A stretch of DNA of 64,000 bases, from the NCBI GenBank assembly GCA_948330435.1, contig CAOJBY010000016.1, forward strand, positions 1 to 64,000, in the 5' to 3' direction. The position numbers and the translations under genes are program-made. Below the pieces are notes generated by a model, which saw nothing but the letters and a program-made list of their open reading frames with translations, was not told the DNA's origin and did not search any database. Positions 33,980 through 41,909 of this stretch are shown here, piece by piece. The DNA is from an uncultured Lachnoclostridium sp. Lineage in GTDB: Bacteria > Bacillota > Clostridia > Lachnospirales > Lachnospiraceae. Numbering within the stretch: position 1 is the first letter of the stretch; each line of letters opens with the position of its first letter.

Positions 33980-35690
33980 ACGTCTCTCCTTCATAAACGA
34001 TTTGTACCTGATGACGGGCCTCTTTTATCAAATATGTAAGCCTGTTTCTCATTTCTTTTAGCCCGGGCCCATCCCAGTCTGTATTTGTAAAGTCCTCCCG
34101 CAAATGTTTCTCTATTTTTTCCAGCTGTTCTTTCAGTTCTTCCCCCGAAATTCCCGCCTGCCGAAATTCCAAAGTCCGTCCATAGATCTGAGATGCCAGT
34201 TCCTGATACATACGCAGAGCCGTCACTGCATTGTCAAGCTGAACCAGATTTCCGGAAGAAAGTTTTGTTAAATCCTCCCAATAATCCTCATAGGAAACTT
34301 TTTCATCTCCCGCCCTGTTTACCTGTCCAATCTGGCTATAATAAGTTCCGATTGTTCCCAGACGCAGGGCCCGATCCCTGGACATTTCCGGCAAAATTTC
34401 TGATTCTGCAGCAATATTCAGCCATTTAACTGCATAATTCTTACTTCCTTCCCTTTCATAGTCGTAATAATAGGCAAGTCCAAGCTCATAGGCAAAACGC
34501 TCGTATCCCTCTCTGTTTTCTTTCAGACACATCTCAAACGTTCTTCCATCAGAAGTCATCTGATTCAGAATCCTCCGAAGTTCCTCATCCTCCTGACAGG
34601 TAAACGTAACTGTTCCGTCCTTTCCCACAGCCAAAAATACCTGATTTAACAACTCCAAGTATCCATCCTCTCTACAAGGATTCAAGCTGATAGCTTTCTC
34701 ATAGGCAGACAGCTTTTCTTCCATTTCTCTGGCGGAGCATGCTCGCTCCATCCATGCCTGATAAGTATCCATTTTAAGCTTTTGCTCCCTGTTCCATCCA
34801 TAAAAGGCAATGGAAAAACACAGAAAAGTTAACAACAGGGTAAATAGAAAAATCCTAAGTCGATTCTTTTGTTTTTCCCGCCAGAGGATATCCATCTCCT
34901 CATAATGCTCCAATGCATAACAAAGGTCCTGACAGCTTTGAAATCGTTCTTCCGGATCCTTTTGTGTGCATTTTCTTATTATTTCTTCCAAACCTGCTGA
35001 CAATTCCGGTCGAAAACGGCGAATGGGATGGATTCCATAGGGCTCTTTTCCCGGATCCTGTCCGGTAATCAAATAATAGAGAACCGCTCCCAGGCAATAG
35101 ATATCTGTTCTGACATCTGTCTGCCCGCAGCCTCCCCACTGTTCCGGAGCTGCATATCCTGGAGTTCCCAGGCAAATGGTATCATCTCTGCCATAAGTCT
35201 CCCTGATCTCCCTTGCTGTACCAAAATCAATCAGCTTAAGGCTCTTATCCGGCTGAACCATAATATTGGAGGGCTTCATATCACGATAGATAATGGCTGG
35301 TTCCCTCTGGTGAAGATAAGACAGTACTTCACAAAGTTCCTTTCCCCAGGAAATCACCTGTTCCTGGGACTGAGCCCCTTCTTTGTCCAGTATCTCCTGA
35401 AGAGAATTTCCTTCAATGTAATCCATCACGATTAAAAAATGCCCTCTCTTGTCTATTACATCCACAATGGAGGGAAGCCTGGGATGAGAGAGGTTCTTTA
35501 AAAGTTCCGTCTCTGCCAGCAGGCGTTCCCGAACCAATTCCTTTCCAAGAATACTTTCCCTGCGAATCTCTTTAATCGCCCATGTCTTGTTGGCCTTTTC
35601 GTTGATAGCCAGATAGACTCTGCTCATACCGCCCTGACCAATTTGTGATAAAATTTTATATCTGCCATCAACTATGCTACCGACTTTCAG
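33942..35690 (-). CDS. Membrane Ser/Thr protein kinase with probable CTG start
   Basis: A 582-residue reading frame from CTG 35690 gives KVGSIVDGRYKILSQIGQGG, the complete kinase N-terminus with its glycine-rich loop (G18-x-G20-G21). The first ATG (35627) would begin inside that loop. AGAGGAGG stands eight bases before the CTG, and no in-frame ATG, GTG or TTG lies between it and the preceding stop. Other motifs are Lys40 (WAIKEIRR), IIYRDMKPSNIM (YRD in place of HRD), LIDFGTA and GTPGYAAPEQ. A helix (RIFLFTLLLTFLCFSIAFYGW) at about 275 is followed by a TPR-like helical outside domain. It follows the prepilin peptidase gene by 19 bases. Confidence 0.88.
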   Translation of the reverse strand: MKVGSIVDGRYKILSQIGQGGMSRVYLAINEKANKTWAIKEIRRESILGKELVRERLLAETELLKNLSHPRLPSIVDVIDKRGHFLIVMDYIEGNSLQEILDKEGAQSQEQVISWGKELCEVLSYLHQREPAIIYRDMKPSNIMVQPDKSLKLIDFGTAREIRETYGRDDTICLGTPGYAAPEQWGGCGQTDVRTDIYCLGAVLYYLITGQDPGKEPYGIHPIRRFRPELSAGLEEIIRKCTQKDPEERFQSCQDLCYALEHYEEMDILWREKQKNRLRIFLFTLLLTFLCFSIAFYGWNREQKLKMDTYQAWMERACSAREMEEKLSAYEKAISLNPCREDGYLELLNQVFLAVGKDGTVTFTCQEDEELRRILNQMTSDGRTFEMCLKENREGYERFAYELGLAYYYDYEREGSKNYAVKWLNIAAESEILPEMSRDRALRLGTIGTYYSQIGQVNRAGDEKVSYEDYWEDLTKLSSGNLVQLDNAVTALRMYQELASQIYGRTLEFRQAGISGEELKEQLEKIEKHLREDFTNTDWDGPGLKEMRNRLTYLIKEARHQVQIVYEGETYGVCGTIIRNIS

Positions 35691-35709
35691 TAATCCAACC
35701 TCCTCTCAT

Positions 35710-36180
35710 TCAGTTGCAACAGTATTTCCACAAAAACATCCACATGTATCCCATGAGAAAAAAAGGTGCCATGGGAAGTTTGTCTTTACGTTTTACCTTT
35801 CCAGCCACTATCAGGGGCAGGCAAATGCAGGCAGCCATAAACAATCCGTAGAACAGGCAGGTAAAAGTCCGTTCAACTCCCTGATATAATGCCATGATTC
35901 CCAGAAGTTTCACATCCCCAAAACCAAGTTTGTTCCGGCTAAGCAATGTAAAGAGAACAAGTCCCACAAGAAACAGCATGCCCCTTATTAAAATAAAGAT
36001 TCCATGAATGAGTGTCTCGTTCCCTGTTCGAAAAAACTCCACGGTAAAAAGTAGAATGCGAAGAACCCATGCTGCTCTCAGGAGCCGGTTCGGAATCCGC
36101 ATTTCCCTCATATCCATCCCCGCTGCCGTGATCAGCAAAAGAAATAGCAGGCTATATTTTATGGCCTCCAGGCCGTTCAT
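35710..36180 (-). CDS. Prepilin peptidase-like protein (A24 family, no methylase domain)
   Basis: The 156-residue membrane protein carries both aspartate motifs of A24 aspartic peptidases: GMDMREMRIPN in the first third and GFGDVKLLG in the middle, spread over about six helices. It lacks the N-terminal zinc/methyltransferase domain, as in TadV/CpaA-type enzymes. Such enzymes trim pilin or pseudopilin leaders, yet no pilin, ATPase or secretin-like gene is nearby. The ATG at 36180 follows AAGGGGG. It is the first gene of the operon with the Ser/Thr kinase, surface protein and MBL lipoprotein. Confidence 0.85.
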   Translation of the reverse strand: MNGLEAIKYSLLFLLLITAAGMDMREMRIPNRLLRAAWVLRILLFTVEFFRTGNETLIHGIFILIRGMLFLVGLVLFTLLSRNKLGFGDVKLLGIMALYQGVERTFTCLFYGLFMAACICLPLIVAGKVKRKDKLPMAPFFLMGYMWMFLWKYCCN

Positions 36181-36223
36181 TTTGTTCCCCCTTCTTCTCT
36201 TTGTCTTGTTCTTTGGAATTTCT

Positions 36224-36239
36224 TGCACAGATTTGTGCA
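36224..36239. promoter_or_regulatory. Palindromic operator candidate before the kinase operon
   Basis: TGCACAGATTTGTGCA is a 6-4-6 perfect palindrome 44 bases upstream of the peptidase start, in an AT-rich region where the promoter should be. No -35/-10 pair is convincing. A repressor or activator could bind here. Confidence 0.5.
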
Positions 36240-36289
36240 GATTTCATTTAAAATTTGAACTTCTGATCTTTTTTCTTACTTAAATCAAA

Positions 36290-36334
36290 AAAATGGAAAA
36301 ACTGTTATTAAAAATATAACAGCTTTTCCATTTT
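36290..36334 (-). terminator. Terminator of the metQNI operon
   Basis: A long stem (AAAATGGAAAA-x-CTGTTAT with ATAACAG-x-TTTTCCATTTT) ends on the minus strand in TTTTTTTGATTT. It lies about 160 bases beyond metI. A smaller U-run on the other strand makes it usable from the left as well. Confidence 0.9.
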
Positions 36335-36370
36335 ATGTCAACTCCTTTTATTCCCAAACACTGATGGTAA

Positions 36371-36460
36371 TCAAATCTGCTCTTCACCAAATACCAGTGT
36401 GTAACAGGGCCCATCATACTGAAAGGTTATGCTTTCTTCCAATCTGTGTTCCTGTTGCAT
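36371..36460 (-). CDS. Possible 29-aa peptide after metI
   Basis: Between metI and the terminator, a minus-strand frame starting MQQEHRLEESITFQYDGPC is open for 29 codons and extends ten codons further upstream without a usable start. The amino acid pattern is protein-like, but no ribosome site is seen. It could be a tiny gene of the met operon or a remnant of a larger one. Confidence 0.2.
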   Translation of the reverse strand: MQQEHRLEESITFQYDGPCYTLVFGEEQI

Positions 36461-36493
36461 AACTTTAACTTTTAACTCTGCAATCTCCCCTGT

Positions 36494-37195
36494 CTACTTT
36501 AACCGTTTATCTGATTTCACAGAGATACGTGTACCTACGCTTTGGAAAATCTGTACCAAAATAATCAATAAAATTACCGCAATCAGCATAACCAGATATT
36601 TATAGCGGTAGTATCCATAGTTGATCGCAATCTTTCCAAGTCCGCCTCCGCCGATGATGCCGCTCATGGCAGAATAGCCCAATATGGTAGTGATGGCTAT
36701 GGTAAAGTTTGACATGAGGGAGGGCACACTTTCTGGAATCAGCACCTTTACAATAATCTGAAAAGGGGATGCTCCCATACTTTGAGCCATCTCAATAATA
36801 TTAGGGTTCACCTCTCTTAAACTGCTTTCCACCAAGCGGGAAACAAAAGGAAAGGCTGCAATCACCAGGGGAACAATGGATGCCGTAGTTCCCACTGCCG
36901 TTCCCACTATAAGCCTTGTAAGAGGAAATACCATAATCATCAAAATCAGGAAAGGCACAGACCGCAGCAGGTTGATAAAAATATTCAACACATGCATAAC
37001 ACCTTTGGGAAGAGGTAACACACCGTCTTTCTCTCCCACAACCAAAAGTACACCTAAGGGCAGACCAAGAATAATGGCAAAGACCGTAGCCAATATGGTT
37101 ACATAGATGGTCTCCCACACTGCCATAGGAATCTCATTCTGCAAAATCCAGAGGGTTTCTTCTATGACTTCCGGAGAAAATAATTTATCAAACAT
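36494..37195 (-). CDS. metI: Methionine ABC transporter permease
   Basis: The 233-residue permease has five to six helices and the binding-protein-dependent transport motif region EMAQSMGASPFQIIVKVLIPE, which contacts MetN. GYSAMSGIIGGGGLGKIAI is a MetI signature near the C-terminus. With MetN and MetQ it imports D/L-methionine. The start overlaps the metN stop by eight bases. The operon is preceded by a Met/Cys-rich leader peptide and terminator. Confidence 0.96.
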   Translation of the reverse strand: MFDKLFSPEVIEETLWILQNEIPMAVWETIYVTILATVFAIILGLPLGVLLVVGEKDGVLPLPKGVMHVLNIFINLLRSVPFLILMIMVFPLTRLIVGTAVGTTASIVPLVIAAFPFVSRLVESSLREVNPNIIEMAQSMGASPFQIIVKVLIPESVPSLMSNFTIAITTILGYSAMSGIIGGGGLGKIAINYGYYRYKYLVMLIAVILLIILVQIFQSVGTRISVKSDKRLK

Positions 37196-38198
37196 GATCT
37201 GTCACCTCCTCTACCAGCACATCCTCTATGCCACGAAGATACTCCATAGCCCTATGTACCATCTCATCATCTCCTGTGATTCCAAGGAGCATATTGCCAT
37301 AGGCCTTATCCCCAATGCTTCGGGTAGAAGCACCCAGAATGCTTGCCACAATCCTTTCTTCCATGGCCATCCGGGCTATCAGTGGTGTCTTTGCCGCAGG
37401 TGCTCCGCTGAATACCACACGAATCCGCCGTTCTCCCGGAGTCTCTGTCATAATCTCGTCCGCACCGTCCGGAAATACCAGACGCTTTGCCGCCGCAGAC
37501 TTGGGACTGGAGAACACAGTACTCACAGCTCCCTCCTCCACTACTTCCCCATCATCCAAAATGGCTACATGACTGCATATCTCCTCCACCACACTCATTT
37601 GATGGGTAATGATAATCACCGTAATGCCCAGACGGGCATTGATATCACGAATCAGCTCCAAAATGGAATGGGTTGTCTTCGGATCAAGGGCACTGGTGGC
37701 CTCATCACAGAGCAGCACTTTGGGATCTGTGGCAAGTGCACGAGCGATGGCAATTCGCTGCTGCTGGCCACCAGATAACTGGGCCGGATAGGCATTGGCC
37801 TTATCCGGCAAGCCTACCATATCCAAAAGCTCCAGGGCACGCTTTTTCGCCTCCGCCTTATCCACTCCTGCCAACTCCAGGGGGAAACAGATATTTTTCA
37901 GACAGGTTCTCTGCATAAGCAGGTTAAAGCCCTGAAAGATCATAGTTACCTCCCGGCGGATCTTTCTAAGCTCTGCCTTGGACAGACCGCCCATATCGCA
38001 GCCGTCAATAAGCACGGTACCCTCCGTGGGGCGTTCCAGCATATTGATGCAACGAACCAGCGTACTTTTTCCGGCACCACTCATGCCGATGATTCCGTAG
38101 ATATCCCCATCCTGAACGGTGAGATTTACCTGCTTTAAGGCCTCCACCTTTCCGTCTGCCGTCTCAAATTCTTTGGAAAGATTCTTTATCTCTATCAT
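37188..38198 (-). CDS. metN: Methionine ABC transporter ATP-binding protein with NIL domain
   Basis: The 336-residue ATPase has Walker A GMSGAGKST, signature LSGGQQQRIAIARAL, Walker B LLCDEATSALD and H-loop IIITHQMS. A C-terminal NIL domain (RIRVVFSGAPAAKTPLIARM and the following segment, about residues 255-336) is known to bind methionine and shut the transporter when the cell is replete. It starts 11 bases after metQ with a GGAGG site. Function is well supported by the three-gene order. Confidence 0.97.
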   Translation of the reverse strand: MIEIKNLSKEFETADGKVEALKQVNLTVQDGDIYGIIGMSGAGKSTLVRCINMLERPTEGTVLIDGCDMGGLSKAELRKIRREVTMIFQGFNLLMQRTCLKNICFPLELAGVDKAEAKKRALELLDMVGLPDKANAYPAQLSGGQQQRIAIARALATDPKVLLCDEATSALDPKTTHSILELIRDINARLGITVIIITHQMSVVEEICSHVAILDDGEVVEEGAVSTVFSSPKSAAAKRLVFPDGADEIMTETPGERRIRVVFSGAPAAKTPLIARMAMEERIVASILGASTRSIGDKAYGNMLLGITGDDEMVHRAMEYLRGIEDVLVEEVTDHV

Positions 38199-38209
38199 AA
38201 AACCTCCGA

Positions 38210-39061
38210 TTATTTGATGGCATCCAGACTCGTCTGCTTTCCGCCGTAAAGGCCGATAGGCTCTACATGAACGGCAGATGCGGATACAATATGGGTTCCA
38301 TTCTCTGCATTGAAATCATCCAGATAGGGTGTATGCTGGAAATAGTTTGCGTCAACCTCTCCGCTTTCTACCACATTGTTAGGCTGCACATAGTCGGTAT
38401 ACTCGATAATGTCCAGAGTAATGTCTTTTTCAGCCAAAATTTCCCGAGCTACTTTGAGGATCTCTGCATGGGGTGTGGGGGAAGCTGCTACGGAAATGGT
38501 AGTTCCGGCTAAAGCTGCATAATCCACAGATGCGTCAAACCCATCCGTAGGTGTATCCACGGTACTTACTACGGCACCCTCATACTTCTCAGTAATAAAA
38601 TCTGCTACTTTCTGGCTCTCCAATGCCGCTACCAGTGCTTTGATGGCGTCGGAAGACTCATTTCCCTCTTTTACTGCCAGAATATTGCTGTATGCGGAGG
38701 AGGATCCCTCGATAGCCAACGCATCTGTCATGGGATTTAAGTCGGCTTCGATTGCATAGTTGGAATTGATGACCGCATAATCCACATCCTGCAAAACGTT
38801 GGGAAGCTGGGCAGCTTCTACCTCTTTGAACGTAATGTCATAGGGGTTGTCCTGAATATCCTGAATGGTTGCCGTGATTCCGGCTCCATCCTTTAAGGTG
38901 ATATACCCCTGTTCCTGTAAAAGCAATAGGGCACGTGCCTCATTGGTGGTATCATTTGGTACTGCAATGGTTAAACCCCCACTCTTTTTGCAGGCCGTTA
39001 AGGATACTGCAAGGGTAAGCACCAAGGCCGATGTTATAAGTGTCTTTACTAGCTTTTTCAT
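38210..39061 (-). CDS. metQ: Methionine-binding lipoprotein
   Basis: The 283-residue NlpA-family protein has a lipoprotein signal ending SLTACKKSG. The mature part shows ITATIQDIQDNPYDITFKEVEAAQLP, VDYAVINSNYAIEADLNP and DEANYFQHTPYLDDF-like segments of MetQ. It captures methionine outside the membrane. The ATG at 39061 has AGGAGA eleven bases upstream; the longer in-frame start at 39169 runs through the terminator in the leader and is rejected. It is the first structural gene after the attenuator. Confidence 0.95.
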   Translation of the reverse strand: MKKLVKTLITSALVLTLAVSLTACKKSGGLTIAVPNDTTNEARALLLLQEQGYITLKDGAGITATIQDIQDNPYDITFKEVEAAQLPNVLQDVDYAVINSNYAIEADLNPMTDALAIEGSSSAYSNILAVKEGNESSDAIKALVAALESQKVADFITEKYEGAVVSTVDTPTDGFDASVDYAALAGTTISVAASPTPHAEILKVAREILAEKDITLDIIEYTDYVQPNNVVESGEVDANYFQHTPYLDDFNAENGTHIVSASAVHVEPIGLYGGKQTSLDAIK

Positions 39062-39133
39062 AATCTGTTCTCCTTTTCTGGTTGGTATTTGCAGCAGTAT
39101 GAATCGCATTAGCTGCCACATTTTATGCATATT

Positions 39134-39167
39134 AAAAAGAGAAGCCTCCAACAAAGCTTCCCTTCTC
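39134..39167 (-). terminator. Attenuator terminator in the metQNI leader
   Basis: On the minus strand GAGAAGGGAAGC pairs with GCTTCTCTTTTT (12 positions counting G-U) around a short loop, followed by TTTTTAATATG. Its 3' arm GGCTTCT (plus 39140-39146) can instead pair with AGGAGCC (plus 39200-39206), which directly follows the leader peptide stop codon, so an antiterminator is possible. Confidence 0.8.
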
Positions 39168-39205
39168 AATCAAACTTGAGCAGTGGCCGTCAGTCAGGCG
39201 GCTCC

Positions 39206-39307
39206 TTACAGGCAGAAAGCATGTTGGAAATCAGCATCACAAAACATGCACATGGAGCACATGTACATCGCCATAGAACACATTGTGAAACCGCTGATCT
39301 TTCTCAT
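39206..39307 (-). CDS. Met/Cys-rich leader peptide of the metQNI operon (33 aa)
   Basis: A 33-codon frame from ATG 39307, with AAAGGAGAGAG just upstream, encodes MRKISGFTMCSMAMYMCSMC and continues MFC before ending in AFCL. It has seven methionines and five cysteines, with six Met and four Cys packed between residues 9 and 23. The start lies about 35 bases after the predicted transcription start. The stop TAA overlaps the first base of AGGAGCC, the proposed antiterminator strand. A ribosome stalled at the Met codons would leave that strand free; a ribosome reaching the stop would mask it and allow termination. The mechanism is inferred from layout; no such peptide is known to me for metQNI in Firmicutes. 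Confidence 0.75.
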   Translation of the reverse strand: MRKISGFTMCSMAMYMCSMCMFCDADFQHAFCL

Positions 39308-39346
39308 GACTCTCTCCTTTTCTGAAAAATGTTTAAACTGTTTCTG

Positions 39347-39375
39347 ATTATAGTGCAATCTTTTAAAGAAGTCAA
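39347..39375 (-). promoter_or_regulatory. Promoter of the met leader/metQNI transcript
   Basis: TTGACT (plus 39370-39375) and TATAAT (plus 39347-39352) with a 17-base spacer form a near-perfect vegetative promoter, placed in the 3' gap of the carboxypeptidase gene. No S-box (SAM-I) core such as GGTGGAGGGA or T-box sequence occurs in the leader. Confidence 0.85.
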
Positions 39376-39391
39376 TGGTTTTTCTGAACTG

Positions 39392-40672
39392 TCACAGGAA
39401 ATATTTTTTTGCCGCCCGTTTTAAGCACCAGGGCAAGGTAATGGGAGTTACCTGGTCCGTTGCTGTAACAGGATAAATCTGTACAATCTCTCCATCCAGG
39501 TAGTAGCGAACGCTGCCTACAATGGTTCCTGGCTCGATGGGGGCGGTCAGTTCTTCGGGAAAGTTGGTTTCCACTGATATCTGTTCTTCATCGGAAAGGA
39601 GAAGCTTCAGATGTTTGGCTTCGGATCCGACCGCCAGCTCTACGCCGGTGTAAGCTTTGTCCTCCAGGTTGCCGCTTTCAGGAATTCCGTTTTTGACGAG
39701 GAGGGGGCAAAACTCCGTTTCCTCCCATACATCCCGGTATTCATAGTTTTCCAGGCCGTAGCTCATAAGTTTTCTGGTGTCGCTCCATTTGTAGCTGCGG
39801 TTGTTGGGCCAGCCACAGGCTAAGAGGGCTACGATGAACGTTCGATCATCTCGTTTTAAGGCTCCTACGTAACAGTAGCCGGCATTGTTGGTAAAACCGG
39901 TTTTGCCGGAGAGAGCTCCTTCCATCATAGTGAGGAATGCGTTTTTGTTGCCCACGGTGAAGCTTCTAAGGCCCTCTGTGTCCCCGAAGCTATAGGAGGA
40001 GGTTCGGGTGATGGTAAGAAATTCTTCCCGCTTGGGGGATTGGGTGATACAGTAACGCATGGTTTTGGCCAAATCTGCCGCCGTAGTGGAATGGGTTCCC
40101 CCCTCATCTGTGGCATCCAGACCGTTTGGAGTAATGTAGTAGGTGTTATAACAGCCGATGTCTCTGGCCTTGGCATTCATCATTTCTGCAAAGCTTTCTA
40201 CGGAACCGCCCACATGCTCTGCAATGGCTACGGCAGAATCGTTGTGGGATTCCAGCATAAGAGAATATAGGAGATCTCCCAGACGATATTGTTCATCCTT
40301 TCGGATTCCCAGCTGAACATCCGGCATACCGGCTGCATACTGGGATACGGTGACAATCTCGTCTAAGTTGGCATTTTCCAGTGTAACAATCAGGGTCATA
40401 ATCTTCGTGGTACTTGCCATGGGTTTCTGTTCATAGCCATTTTTTTCAAACAAAACACGCCCGGAGTCAGCATCCATTAACACGGCTGACTGGGCGTATA
40501 ATTGTCTCAGTTCGGAGGGAATCTCTGTTTGTCCTTCCGGCTTTTCCGTTGTTTCCTGTCCGTATGTATTGATGGAGAGGCAGAAAATGAATCCAAGGAG
40601 CATCAGAATGGGATATAATTTTTTCACGGGAAAACCAACCTGTACTTTGTTTCCTTTTATTGTATTCTCCAT
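39392..40672 (-). CDS. D-alanyl-D-alanine carboxypeptidase (DacA/DacF type)
   Basis: The 426-residue serine peptidase S11 trims the terminal D-Ala of peptidoglycan stem peptides. The nucleophile motif is S87-T-T-K90 in MASTTKIMT; the second motif is SHNDSAVA (SxN), and the third SGKTGFTN (KTG). An N-terminal signal helix (LYPILMLLGFIFCLSINTYG) exports it, and a beta-rich C-terminal domain of about 110 residues follows the catalytic part. It ends in a Lys/Arg-rich tail (LKRAAKKYFL) that could sit on the membrane. It shares strand with the lipoprotein gene 48 bases upstream. Confidence 0.94.
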   Translation of the reverse strand: MENTIKGNKVQVGFPVKKLYPILMLLGFIFCLSINTYGQETTEKPEGQTEIPSELRQLYAQSAVLMDADSGRVLFEKNGYEQKPMASTTKIMTLIVTLENANLDEIVTVSQYAAGMPDVQLGIRKDEQYRLGDLLYSLMLESHNDSAVAIAEHVGGSVESFAEMMNAKARDIGCYNTYYITPNGLDATDEGGTHSTTAADLAKTMRYCITQSPKREEFLTITRTSSYSFGDTEGLRSFTVGNKNAFLTMMEGALSGKTGFTNNAGYCYVGALKRDDRTFIVALLACGWPNNRSYKWSDTRKLMSYGLENYEYRDVWEETEFCPLLVKNGIPESGNLEDKAYTGVELAVGSEAKHLKLLLSDEEQISVETNFPEELTAPIEPGTIVGSVRYYLDGEIVQIYPVTATDQVTPITLPWCLKRAAKKYFL

Positions 40673-40719
40673 GAACAGGATTTATAACACAAGTTTGTTC
40701 CGGCTTGGCAGACCTCTTT

Positions 40720-41184
40720 TCAGGAAAAACGAAGCATACGGATCTCTGACGGATGGAATCCGTCATTTCCGAACTCTCCTTTCATATCTATGGTCATATG
40801 AAGTTCCAGATCCTCAAAGCTTCCCTCCGTGTCCACACTCTCCCCTCCGTCACCGGAAATGTTTCTCACATAGAACTTGGTATCCTCCGTGTAGATAACC
40901 GGTATGAGATCGGAATCCTTAAGCGGTGCGTTGGAGGAGGGGCTACTGCTGTTTATGGAGCCGTCTTCCTGGACCTTTACCTTACATTTAGCTACATAAA
41001 GCTCACCGTCCTCAAGCTTCCATACCTTTCCCCGAAAATCTGCGTCAATGGCTTCTGCCGTCTCCTGATCCAAGGTGGACCAGGCTGATTTTCCTCCACA
41101 GCCGCTTATGGCAAGACACAAGATACACATTACACCAAGCAGAAAGGCAGCCTTTTTGATTCCATATTTCTTATTGTTTCTCAT
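40720..41184 (-). CDS. Small lipoprotein of unknown function
   Basis: The 154-residue product has a lipoprotein signal (AAFLLGVMCILCLAISGCGG) and a mature domain of about 125 residues with alternating strands (VWKLEDGELYVAKCKVKVQEDG, DLIPVIYTEDTKFYVRNI) but no known motif. The ATG is preceded by GGAGGAAG. It may be in one unit with the carboxypeptidase. An upstream region contains a weak promoter (GAGACA and TAGAAT, 18-base spacer). Function unknown. Confidence 0.75.
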   Translation of the reverse strand: MRNNKKYGIKKAAFLLGVMCILCLAISGCGGKSAWSTLDQETAEAIDADFRGKVWKLEDGELYVAKCKVKVQEDGSINSSSPSSNAPLKDSDLIPVIYTEDTKFYVRNISGDGGESVDTEGSFEDLELHMTIDMKGEFGNDGFHPSEIRMLRFS

Positions 41185-41399
41185 TTTTCTTCCTCCACAT
41201 TCGCCGTAAAATTTTTGTAATACGATTCTATCAGGCTAATCTGGAAATTGTCTCTAAAAACAAAAGAGGTCTGTCTGTAATTCACCCTCTCAATAAATAT
41301 TTTTGATATGTTCTACAACATTTGTACATAATAACCGAAACAATCTTTCAAACATTTCATAAACTCAAAAACCTCCAGGGCGATGTCACAACATAAAAC

Positions 41400-41549
41400 C
41401 TATTCTTTCTTACCACAGCAACACTCGCCACTACACCCAGAGCACCCACACCCACAAGATGATCCTCCCCTTTTCTTATTACGTATGATATGTCCAATAC
41501 TACCCACCAGACACAACCCTACAATAATAAGCACAATAAAATCTGCCAT
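41400..41549 (-). CDS. FeoB-associated Cys-rich membrane protein (49 aa)
   Basis: A single N-terminal helix (FIVLIIVGLCLVGSIGHII) is followed by KKRGG and a cluster of eight cysteines in SSCGCGCSGCSGECCCG. This is the pattern of the small membrane proteins encoded beside feoB in Firmicutes, thought to help handle ferrous iron. The ATG has GGGAGG at a good distance. It is the last gene of the feo locus. The remaining part of the 41185-41645 gap shows only a weak AGAGG/CCTCT repeat near 41263 and nothing else. Confidence 0.85.
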   Translation of the reverse strand: MADFIVLIIVGLCLVGSIGHIIRNKKRGGSSCGCGCSGCSGECCCGKKE

Positions 41550-41645
41550 TTCTAATTTCCTCCCTTTTCCAGGCATAGGATTTAAACAACATAGGGCGCC
41601 ACAAAATAAAACAATCAGCTTTATTTTGCGGCATTCCCAATTCTG

Positions 41646-41894
41646 TTAGATACGATACATATTTCTTCGGTCAATGACCCCTATTTCTTCCAGGGTTTTG
41701 ATCATTCGATACACGGTGGCTATTCCTACCGTGGGATCCTCTTCTTTTACGTGATAATAGATTTCCTTACAGCAGGAGCATTCATGCCCCAGTATGAATC
41801 GGAGAATCAATTTCCTCTGTTTTGTAATCCGAAACCCATGTTCCTTTAACCGATTGATAATCATTTCCTCGCTCATACCTGCTTTTTCCGTCAT
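41646..41894 (-). CDS. Fur-family DNA-binding-domain-only regulator (82 aa)
   Basis: The protein carries the winged-helix half of Fur: EEMIINRLKEHGFRITKQRK, then DPTVGIATVYRMIKTLEEIGV. It stops after IDRRNMYRI, exactly where the dimerisation and metal-binding domain of Fur (about 60 more residues) should start. The reading frame closes cleanly with TAA and the next gene follows 97 bases later, so this looks like a settled short form, not a fresh truncation. Cys residues in GHECSCCKEIYYH could bind metal. It sits 15 bases after feoB and may tune the feo operon. Confidence 0.8.
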   Translation of the reverse strand: MTEKAGMSEEMIINRLKEHGFRITKQRKLILRFILGHECSCCKEIYYHVKEEDPTVGIATVYRMIKTLEEIGVIDRRNMYRI

Positions 41895-41909
41895 ATTAGC
41901 ACATTTCTC

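Noticed and set aside
39062..39169. N-terminal extension of MetQ to 39169
   Set aside because: The extension would be translated through the attenuator terminator and precedes a normal lipoprotein signal with its own ribosome site at 39061.
41185..41399. Possible additional small gene between the lipoprotein and the Cys-rich protein
   Set aside because: No frame with a start, ribosome site and plausible composition was found on either strand.
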